Of a stretch of 64,000 nucleotides of DNA, positions 52,654-59,883 are shown piece by piece. The stretch covers positions 434,001 through 498,000 of the forward strand of contig BMWJ01000003.1 in the NCBI GenBank assembly GCA_014651175.1, written 5' to 3'. How positions within the stretch are numbered: the first letter of the stretch is position 1; each line of letters begins with the position of its first letter. The notes under the pieces are model-generated. The model was given only the letters and a program-made list of their open reading frames with translations, did no database searches and had not been told where the DNA came from. This stretch comes from Streptomyces clavifer (GTDB taxonomy: Bacteria > Actinomycetota > Actinomycetes > Streptomycetales > Streptomycetaceae). Both the position numbers and the translations under genes were made by a program.

Positions 52654-54872
52654 GCGACGACCAGCCGATCCGCCTGGAAGGCATCCCGGTCTTCACCGGC
52701 AACCTGGCGACTCTGGACGTGAAGGTCACCGAGCTGACCTCGGCCGCGGAGACCGTCGCGACGACCACCGGTGACATCCACAGCAGCTTCGGCGGCCTCC
52801 AGGCCTTCTACCAGGCCCCCGAGGCGGATCAGCTGTTCGCGACGACGAAGCCGGTCGCGGACAACGGGCAGACGCTGAAGTCCGACCTCACGGCCATCGC
52901 CGGTGCGCTGAGCACGTACTCGGACGAGGTCCACCCGCTGGTCGAGAAGCTCAGGCAGATCAAGCGGGACGCCGGCGCGTTCCTCGTGAAGGTCAACGCC
53001 GACGACAAGTGGCGCGAGGACGGCGACCTCGTCGAGGAGAACAACCACCGCCGCGACGAGATCGCCGAAACCCTTTCCGCGTTCCAGGACGCGGAGATCA
53101 CCTGCTACAACAAGATCACCGCGCTGGTCTGTCTCCTGCCCCTGAAGAAGAGCGACGGCTCCGACAGCTCGCACCAGTACGGCTACGACGCCGAATCCCT
53201 GAAACAGGCCGAAGGTCTCCCCTGGGGCGACCCGCTCGTCGAGTCCACCCCGGGCTGGCAGGTGTGGGAGCACGCGTGGGACTTCACCAAGGGCTTCTTC
53301 GTGGACGGGGTCCTGGGCACGATCAAGGGCCTGGGCACCCTGGTGGGCTACGACGGCTTCGAGGCGGCCGGCCAGGCGTGGAAGGGCCTGGCCCAGCTCA
53401 GTACCGGCCTGCTGGTCACCGTGGTGGCAGGACCGGCCTACTGGACGGCGAAGGACGACGAACTCCCCTCCTGGCTGCGTGACTCCCGCACGGCGATGAA
53501 GGAGACCGGCAAGGCGCTGGTGGCCTGGGACCAGTGGGGGGAGAACCCCTCCCGGGCAGCGGGCGCGGTCACCTTCAACGTCGTCACCACCGTCTTCACC
53601 GGCGGCACCGGCGGCGTGGTCGCCGGCGGCGGCAAGGCGGCCCTCGCCGCCAAGGCCCTGTCCACGGCGGGCAAGGTCGGCCGGCTCGTCGACCCGATGA
53701 CGTACATCTTCAAGGGCGCGGGCTTCGGCATGACGAAGATCGGCGACGCCATGACCGGCCTCAAGGGCCTGGGCACCGTCGAGATACCACCCCTGCCCGA
53801 CAACGTCTTCACCCTCCCCGAAGGCGCCGTACGCCTGACCGACGGCACCATCGACCTCCCCGCGGGCGCAGCCCTCCCGGAGGGAGCGGTCCGGCTCGCC
53901 GACGGCACGGTCAGACTCCCGGAGGGAGTGATCGCCCTCCCGGAGGGCACGGTCAAGAACCCCTTCGACGAGGGCGCCGCCTACGCCGACCACAAGGGCA
54001 ACCTCTACGACGAGAGCGGCAACCTCGTCCAGCGGGGTTCGGACGCCCACAAGGAAACCGGCAAGACCGCCGACGGCGCGGAGAATCCCCGCGTGGATAA
54101 CCCGGCCAGGGTCCCGGAGATGGCCGGAGTGGGAGCCCGAGCGGGCGACGATGCGGGACCGACGTCCACCACGGGTCATGCCTCTGACAGCTCACAGTCA
54201 CTTGGCTCGAGCGGTCACGGCCCCGGCTCCGATGGAGGGCCTGGAGGTGGTGACCGCACCGAGACGCCGGATGGCCAAGTTGGATCGTCCGCCCCAGATC
54301 CTGATGGCGTTTCCATTCAAGAGGCCGCCGACATGGCGACCCGTCGCGACTTCGAGGCACGCGTCTCACCTGAGTCCACGATTCCGGCACCGCCCAAGGA
54401 GCCTGGCGATTTCGTGCTGGAAACTGGCGACCCCGTCTACTTCAGCGAGGGCAGAACCGCCATTGGCTATGACAGAAGCACCAGAGTCAACTTTGACAAC
54501 GTACGGCCACTCAACGGATACCACGACGTGGTAGTTCACGGAAACAATCAAGGCTTCTTCGAGCCTGGCCGTATCAATGAAGCTGGCTCAGGATTCTCGG
54601 CGGGGGACACCCATCCTACGCACATCGCTAACGCGATCCGAGCTAACCCTGGCTACGGCGGAGGCCCCGTACGGCTGGTTTCGTGCCACACAGGCACAGT
54701 CGCAGAGGGCGCCTTGGATGTTCCCGCAGCCCAGTCCATCGCCAATGAACTGGGGGTGCCCGTGATGGCTCCCACAAACAAGGTCGGCGTGAGTATAAGG
54801 CTTGGCCCTGGTCAGACCCCGACCATCTTCGATGGGGGATACTGGCGAACGTTCCTGCCCCTGGCACGCTAG
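52650..54872 (+). CDS. T7SS polymorphic toxin with caspase-like C-terminal domain
   Basis: 740 residues. Residues 1-120 form an LXG/WXG-like helical export domain. The middle has hydrophobic Gly-rich stretches (GLLVTVVAGPAYW; GTGGVVAGGGKAALAAKALS) typical of polymorphic-toxin pretoxin regions, then a repetitive linker with LPEGAVRL(T/A)DGT units at about 388-432, then a Gly/Ser-rich disordered part. The C-terminal domain (about 600-740) has VVVHGNNQGFF with H630, and PVRLVSCHTG with C679. The 49-residue His to Cys spacing and the surrounding strands fit clan CD cysteine peptidases (caspase and MARTX protease type). GC content falls in this last part, as usual for exchanged toxin tips. GTG overlaps the previous stop. 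A candidate immunity gene follows. Confidence 0.82.
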   Translation: MSDDQPIRLEGIPVFTGNLATLDVKVTELTSAAETVATTTGDIHSSFGGLQAFYQAPEADQLFATTKPVADNGQTLKSDLTAIAGALSTYSDEVHPLVEKLRQIKRDAGAFLVKVNADDKWREDGDLVEENNHRRDEIAETLSAFQDAEITCYNKITALVCLLPLKKSDGSDSSHQYGYDAESLKQAEGLPWGDPLVESTPGWQVWEHAWDFTKGFFVDGVLGTIKGLGTLVGYDGFEAAGQAWKGLAQLSTGLLVTVVAGPAYWTAKDDELPSWLRDSRTAMKETGKALVAWDQWGENPSRAAGAVTFNVVTTVFTGGTGGVVAGGGKAALAAKALSTAGKVGRLVDPMTYIFKGAGFGMTKIGDAMTGLKGLGTVEIPPLPDNVFTLPEGAVRLTDGTIDLPAGAALPEGAVRLADGTVRLPEGVIALPEGTVKNPFDEGAAYADHKGNLYDESGNLVQRGSDAHKETGKTADGAENPRVDNPARVPEMAGVGARAGDDAGPTSTTGHASDSSQSLGSSGHGPGSDGGPGGGDRTETPDGQVGSSAPDPDGVSIQEAADMATRRDFEARVSPESTIPAPPKEPGDFVLETGDPVYFSEGRTAIGYDRSTRVNFDNVRPLNGYHDVVVHGNNQGFFEPGRINEAGSGFSAGDTHPTHIANAIRANPGYGGGPVRLVSCHTGTVAEGALDVPAAQSIANELGVPVMAPTNKVGVSIRLGPGQTPTIFDGGYWRTFLPLAR

Positions 54873-54887
54873 TAGAGGATGATACGC

Positions 54888-55271
54888 ATGCAAATCGCTG
54901 GTTTCTTTCAGGAACTATGGGCGCCGTCATTCGGAAAGGCCACAGGAAGCCTGCGGGACTTCATTATGCCGACCTCCTACGAGGACGCTAAGCAGATCAC
55001 GGAATACCTACTGGCTGGACACGACATCTTTAGCGTGATGGGTTCGTCCGAGGACGTACTGGGCTCCGGGAAGACTGTACTTGGCGGTGACTCGATCCTC
55101 AGCGACGGTGAGTGGATCTGGCGGGGCGACCTCTGGTTTTACGTCTGGAACCATCGCGTGCAACTTCCGGAAGAATTCCTTACACGCATGCGGGCCAACA
55201 ACTACTTGATGCCCGCCGAGAACGAACCTCAGCTTGTGGAGATCGCTAAGTATGTACAGGTAAGACTGTGA
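54888..55271 (+). CDS. Candidate immunity protein for the upstream toxin
   Basis: 127 residues from ATG at 54888, chosen because GAGG (54875-54878) lies 9 nt upstream; an ATG at 54879 touches that RBS. It begins 15 nt after the toxin stop. The protein is soluble and aromatic-rich: QIAGFFQELWAPSFGKATGS, YEDAKQITEYLLAGHDIFSVMGSSEDVLG, WIWRGDLWFYVWNHRVQLPEEF, ending QLVEIAKYVQVRL. GC content is clearly lower than in the surrounding genes. I do not recognise the family; the position directly behind a polymorphic toxin is the standard place for the cognate immunity gene. Confidence 0.7.
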   Translation: MQIAGFFQELWAPSFGKATGSLRDFIMPTSYEDAKQITEYLLAGHDIFSVMGSSEDVLGSGKTVLGGDSILSDGEWIWRGDLWFYVWNHRVQLPEEFLTRMRANNYLMPAENEPQLVEIAKYVQVRL

Positions 55272-55404
55272 GAGTTGTCAGAGCTCGCAACGCGATATGA
55301 GCGGGTGCCCTCTCACTCCAGGCTGCCAGGGAGGGTGTTTGCCGTCGGTGGCGGGCCGGGGCTCGGCTGACGGATTCAGTGAAGATAGGAAAGGAGCGAG
55401 TGCG

Positions 55405-56255
55405 CTGACCTCCAATATCCCCCGCCCCTCCCTCCCCACAGAGAAGGCGGAAGCAGGCATCGCGGTGCTCCAAGGAAGTGCGCAGAAGATCATCGAGGGA
55501 CTTGGGGCCGACTCCACGAATCTGGGCCGGGCCCAGCGCACACGCTCACCCTGGCTCAGTCCCACTGCCTGCTGGACCCACGCGCGGCGATCCACCCCAC
55601 GTGGGATGCCTGGGTGACCGCAATGCAGGTCGGCTCTGCCGTGTTCGCCGTAGCGACCACGACCGACGAGCATGCGCAGTGCCGCATCGCGCACAAGGAC
55701 CGCACACTCCAGGCCACCGGCCCCCAGTGGTACGTGACCCCCGGAGCCTGGACCACCGCCTTCTACCTGGCAGTGATATTCCGCGAGAAGGAAAGGATCA
55801 CCGCCCTGTGCCAGGTGCCGCTCTCCCTTCTCAGGGAGAACGGCGAAAGGTTCGACGAGTACCACTACGCCTGCATCAAGACCCTCCAGACCTACTGGCT
55901 CGGCGGCCCCGACCTCGTCCAGAACCTTGTAGCAGCCGTCGACAGCACCGACCCCCAAGCCGCCTCCGACCCGGAGTCTGCGGGCAAGCTGATGTACCCC
56001 CCGATGGAGATGTTCCACCGCTTCATCCGTAAGGACCACGCCGGCTTCACCCAGGCACTCACCACCGCGCTCCAATGGCACAAGGAGTACTGGAGCGAGG
56101 AAAGCCGCATGTACCAGGCCTCCGGCCTCGTCGCCCTCGCACCCCTCGCCATGGCTTGCATCGCCCACGACGCGGGCATCCCCATCGAAGTCGAGTCCGA
56201 GTACCTGCCCGCCGTCCTCCTCGGACGCAACTGGTGCGGCGAGTTCCCCACATAA
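55405..56255 (+). pseudogene. Imm49 family immunity gene, frameshifted
   Basis: The C-terminal two thirds (from about 55535, stop at 56255) clearly match immunity 49 family proteins: MQVGSAVFAVATTTDEHAQC, ATGPQWYVTPGAWTTAFYLA, LMYPPMEMFHRFIRKDHAGF, and the end IEVESEYLPAVLLGRNWCGEFPT. The N-terminal part (NIPRPSLPTEKAEAGIAVLQ, then GSAQKIIEGLGADSTNLG) is in a different frame; the switch falls near 55525-55545, after which the second frame reads HTLTLAQSHCLLDP. The only start with a good RBS (AAGGAG, 8 nt) is a CTG at 55405. Broken by one-base indel or misread. No cognate toxin is encoded next to it, so it is an orphan immunity gene. Confidence 0.8.
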
Positions 56256-56990
56256 CGGCCACTCGTCGGCCGACGAGCCGGCCGACACCGACGAAGTAAG
56301 GCGCGTCAGCAGCCCCTTGCGCTGACAGTCTGACAATCGCGCTCGGGGCGGTTCGGGGCATTCACCGACTGCGGCGCCCGCGGCGCCCCTTGATCGGCCA
56401 CTCCAGCGGCTCGACAGCAACTGCCGTCTCGCCCGAGCCGTTGACCGTACAGAAAGACGATCTTCGCCGAGCGGAACCGTCACCCCCTGAGCAGTGATCG
56501 TCGGCCGGGGCTCGCAGGCCATTTGCGGTGGGGGAGACGTATCCCGTCCCGTCACCGAGGACCTAGCAGGGCTTTCCCTCCGGGCCGGCCCGGAGGGAAA
56601 GCCCTGCCGTGCCGGACACCTGCCCGGTCATACCGTCGCCGCCGCACCGCAGATCGGGCAGGGCCTGATGTCGATGCCTTACATCGCGAACGGCAGCCCT
56701 CGCTCCAGGACGGGTTCGGAGGTCACCCGCGCGGGAGGGGGAGAGACCGGGTACGTCGGGGGAACAGGCCGCAGGAGGCGCCGTCGATCGAATACGCACT
56801 CGAGCCCGGAGCTAAAGAAGTTTCACGGGCCATAATCGCGACCCTGCAAGCCTGACGAATTCGAGCGGGTAAACTTTGAAGGCGGAACTACCTTGCCTGC
56901 ATACCGCCCGCTACCCGACGATCGATACCGCCCACATACCATGTTCACCAACCCGGCTCCCGGTCGACACCGCAAGGAAGGGTCACAACA
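56256..56990. other. Gap of 735 bp between immunity-like genes
   Basis: No convincing gene on either strand. It contains a large perfect palindrome at 56566-56607 and, at its right end, the leader of the gene at 56991. Base composition shifts from about 65% to about 55% GC across it, consistent with patchwork acquired DNA. Confidence 0.5.
56566..56607. terminator. 42-bp perfect palindrome
   Basis: The 21-bp arm at 56566-56586 (starts GCAGGGCTTTCCCTCC) is the exact reverse complement of 56587-56607 with no spacer; the centre is GGCCGGCC. As RNA it would form a very strong stem with a tetraloop. A bidirectional terminator is the simplest reading. It lies about 310 nt after the Imm49 stop. Confidence 0.65.
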
Positions 56991-57278
56991 ATGGACGCGC
57001 GCTTTAAAAACTTCCTCAAAATATACCTGGATCTTGAGCAAGGATACGATACCAGTGGTTGCCTCAGGTCAACTTTGCTGAGCTTCAACGATTCTTACGT
57101 GGAATTGATTCAAACGGAATTCGAGCAGATCATTTCAGACGAATCATTCGGGCCAGCCGAATATGAACAGCTGACAGATATTGGATTCCCTGACAGGGAG
57201 TCCTTGCGCATCTACCTTCGAGCCATGCGTGACTACCTGTTCAATGATGCGCCCGAGCAGTCGATGCCACCAGGCTGA
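56991..57278 (+). CDS. Small acidic protein, possible orphan immunity protein
   Basis: 95 residues; ATG with GGAAGGG about 11 nt upstream. Acidic and helical: RFKNFLKIYLDLEQGYDTSG, LLSFNDSYVELIQTEFEQII, PAEYEQLTDIGFPDRESLRIYLRAMRDYLF. GC content near 50% is far below the genome average. I do not recognise the family. Its size, acidity, low GC and place in a row of immunity-like genes after a T7SS toxin suggest an immunity protein for a toxin not encoded here. Confidence 0.6.
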   Translation: MDARFKNFLKIYLDLEQGYDTSGCLRSTLLSFNDSYVELIQTEFEQIISDESFGPAEYEQLTDIGFPDRESLRIYLRAMRDYLFNDAPEQSMPPG

Positions 57279-57551
57279 CCGGGCATGGGGCTTCGAAGCT
57301 CACCGTGGAAGCGGTTGCGATTAGCTACGCGGGAAGAGCATATTTCCAATGAGCCGTTGATTTCACTCGATACGAATACGCTCGATGCTTTGGGCGAGGA
57401 GTAGACACCCTCGGCGAATCTCGTCACATAGTCCGAAGTGCGGCGTGAGCATCAAAAGGGGACTCATCAAGGTCCAGATGACCATGGCTGAGCAGAATGC
57501 CACCCTCCCCATCCGAAGCGCGCTTCATGCCGCCAAACCAAGATTGGTTCC

Positions 57552-58202
57552 ATGACTATGCTGGTGCGCGCACCGAAAGAATACAGCTCGTGGTTCTGGA
57601 ACCTGGACGGCGTGGTGGAGCCTGGACTGGAATCCGCACTCAGGACCGCAGGACGCATGAGCGCGATTCTCCAGAAGCACGCTTTGCTAGGGCCTGAAAC
57701 ACTCGAGTGGAGCTGGTTCCAAGTGGGAAAAGGCGGACTAGGTATCCACAGCCGCCTGAACCTCGTCAGGCGTTCGCTCGACGATCCGGCGTTGCCCGGA
57801 GACCTCCGCGCCTGCCGGCCGAGCGGTCATCCGCAGGCAGAGATGGGCGAAATTCTTGTACTCGGATCCGGCATGTAGTTCGATGCGACCGGCTCCGGCC
57901 ACAACGAGCACCGTCTGGTCGAACTCATGGTGTCACCCGACGAGATCGTCCCTTCGGCGGAACTATCCGTACACCACGACGTATGGGGTCTGTGTGATTT
58001 CCGGGGCGAGCCCCATCCGACCATCCATGCCGCCAATGCGCCACGTCTCTCGTCAGCCCTGCAGGAGCTCGTTCAACTGCTCGGAGCCGAGGCGGAGCCT
58101 GGCGAGCCGACGTACTACGGTCGCGCAGATGGCTACGGGCTCGAGGCTCCCGACATCATCGACGGGCGGGGACCGGACCTCACCGATGCGGTATTCGGCT
58201 AG
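57552..58202 (+). pseudogene. Unknown gene interrupted by an in-frame amber stop
   Basis: The frame runs 57552-57875 (MTMLVRAPKEYSSWFWNLDG, later EMGEILVLGSGM), meets TAG at 57876-57878, and continues in the same frame without another stop to TAG at 58200-58202 (FDATGSGHNEHRLVELMVSP, later HHDVWGLCDFRGEPHP and a tail ending LTDAVFG). One reading from TGG (Trp) to TAG would explain it. The whole would be 216 residues. I do not recognise the family; the context suggests an immunity gene. A GTG/ATG restart (ATG 57927) may still give the C-terminal half. Confidence 0.65.
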
Positions 58203-58203
58203 A

Positions 58204-58300
58204 TTCCCAGCCCTCAGCATATCGCTAATGCCATCCGAGCGAGCTTCAGAAGATGCATCGACTTTCCCCAAACTCCAATCCATCACCAATTGGACGTAAT
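58204..58300 (+). pseudogene. Remnant of the caspase-like toxin domain
   Basis: The stretch 58215-58242 encodes QHIANAIRAS and matches the toxin gene at 54620-54642 (HIANAIRAN) almost base for base (ATCGCTAA-GC-ATCCGAGC). A second piece near 58277-58292 matches the toxin's QSIANELG coding part. The section between, which would hold the catalytic Cys, is missing. I read it as the deleted 3' tip of another toxin allele with the same C-terminal domain. Confidence 0.5.
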
Positions 58301-58327
58301 GGATCGCGGCATGGACGGAAACGTCCA

Positions 58328-58533
58328 ATACAGCGAACGCGCCGAGACTGTTCGCCGACCTCCGCGGTCCGTCCGAAGCGCTCCGCTCGGCCAAGAGCTT
58401 GACCAGCCCTAAACGCCCGAGCGCGTTGTTCGGCGTCACCCCCCTCGGAGACCACGACCAGCTGGTGGATGCCGAAGGCGCCACCGCCGCGCTCGACTCC
58501 TTGACGGCCCGCCGACTCAGCCCTCGGCCGTGA
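58328..58533 (+). pseudogene. Coding-like fragment without a start
   Basis: A frame with good codon character ends at TGA 58531-58533 and reads ANAPRLFADLRGPSEALRS, then ALFGVTPLGDHDQLVDAEGA and DSLTARRLSPRP. It has no start codon. The ANAPRL beginning also occurs in the tail of the interrupted gene at 57552-58202, so it may be the end of a related gene. Low certainty. Confidence 0.3.
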
Positions 58534-58544
58534 GTCGAGGGCTG

Positions 58545-58645
58545 ACGAGCGTTCGAACGCGCCGTCCGCCGACCAGCGTCGGAAGCGTGCGCGGAAGGCT
58601 CCTCCAGAAGCCGTACCGCTCGGCCACATCACGCCAGATGACCCA
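58545..58645 (-). mobile_element. Relic of an IS5-family transposase
   Basis: On the minus strand LRTWVIWRDVAERYGFWRSL (to 58595) continues, after a frame change, as RARFRRWSADGAFER (to about 58546). Together they match the N-terminal WRDxPERYGxWxTxxxRFRRWSxDGxxER region of IS5-group transposases common in Streptomyces. Only about 35 codons remain and no inverted repeats were seen, so this is a decayed insertion. Confidence 0.55.
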
Positions 58646-58889
58646 TGTGCGCAACTTTTGCCGACACTCGGGATTCACACAGGGCGTCGATGCCCGCAGG
58701 TGCCCGCTGGACAATTGTGTAGCGCGTGTTGTCCACCGTCATCGTTGGCACCGGTCCGAACTCCTCGCGGAAACGCGCCGCTTCTTCCGCAGAAACCATT
58801 GTCGGCCACGCTTCGTCCGCGTCTACTTCGGCGGTCCGCACGCCCTCTTCGTGCTGGGCGAGAGCCTCATGAGTTTCTGAGCAATATGT
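58629..58889 (-). pseudogene. Truncated unknown gene fragment on the minus strand
   Basis: A coding-like minus-strand frame reads CSETHEALAQHEEGVRTAEV, then DADEAWPTMVSAEEAARFRE, FGPVPTMTVDNTRYTIVQRA and ends GHLA at 58629. Its 5' end is cut off where the duplicated eccD upstream sequence begins (58890), and its 3' end abuts the IS5 relic. Family not recognised. Confidence 0.4.
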
Positions 58890-58936
58890 GCAGTTGGCCC
58901 GGAATCTTCCCACATCACGATGATAGGTTTCCGTAA

Positions 58937-59847
58937 GTGGCGAGCACAGCAATGACATCCCGGACGAAGCTGAGCCGGGTGCCCCTGGCCGGCGAACGAC
59001 ATCGGGCTGACATCGCCCTGCCCTCCCGTGCACCGATCGGGCGTTTACTGCCGGATATGCTCCAGTTGCTCAACGATCGCGCCGCCTCGCGCCCACTGGC
59101 TCGGCAGTTGCTGACGTCCGACGGCGCCGTACTCCCCCGGCACACCAGGTCCCGTTCCGTACCGTCCGCTCCCGACGTGCACGACGTCGCGGACCACGTG
59201 GCAGGCGAACTCGACCTGCAGACCCCGCGCCGACGCCCAGTCCCGCGCCGGACCACTGCGGGCGTGGCGACCACCGTCTCCACGCTGATCGCCGCACAGC
59301 TCGCCCGCGGGGAACGGTGGCAGGGTGCATTCAGCGTGGCGCGGGCCGTAGGCGGTTCGCGTCGAATCGTTTCCTCGGCAGCGGCGCGCGCGGTCTTCGA
59401 GATCACCCGCACCGCCCAGCTCCTCCAGCAGCCCGTGACGACCGGCCGTCAGACCGCAGTCACCTCGATCAGGGGCGGCGCCGGCAAGTCGACCGGCACC
59501 GTGTTGCTCGGCACCACGTACGCCCACTACCGGCAGGACCCGGTCCTGCTCGTCGAGGCGGACCCGGCGCTCGGCTCGCTGCCGCTGCGGCTCGGCGTCC
59601 GGTCACTGCGTCCGTCGGCGCCCTCCGACGTGTTCGGGTGGGCCCAGGCGCTGCCCCGGCGTGTGATCGAGAGCATGGACGTCGCACGCACCGAACGAGC
59701 GTCCCGTGCGTGATCGACCTCGGCAGGGCCACGCGGAAGCCCGCGTCCGCCGGAGCGATCCGCACGGAACTACTCGCTCACGCGACGCGGCAGGCCGTCA
59801 CCCGCCTCGCCGCGGACGTCTTCCAACTGTCGCAGAAGCGTCGCTGA
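58937..59847 (+). pseudogene. Fused and deleted eccD-minD remnant
   Basis: From GTG 58937 the frame encodes the EccD ubiquitin-like start (MASTAMTSRTKLSRVPLAGE, later LLPDMLQLLND), skips part of it, keeps the segment before TM1, then jumps into the MinD-like protein (RRIVSSAAARAVFEITRTAQ, RGGAGKSTGTVLLGTTYAHYR, ending LGVRSLR), skips again to GWAQALPRRVIE and stops at 59713. The remaining MinD tail (LLAHATRQAVTRLAADVFQL, SQKRR) is out of frame up to 59847. All TM segments of EccD are lost. The 258-residue fusion could be expressed, with an intact P-loop, but is most likely debris. Confidence 0.85.
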
Positions 59848-59883
59848 TCCCCTGCCGAGCCCGACCGTGAGTGACGGACGCCC

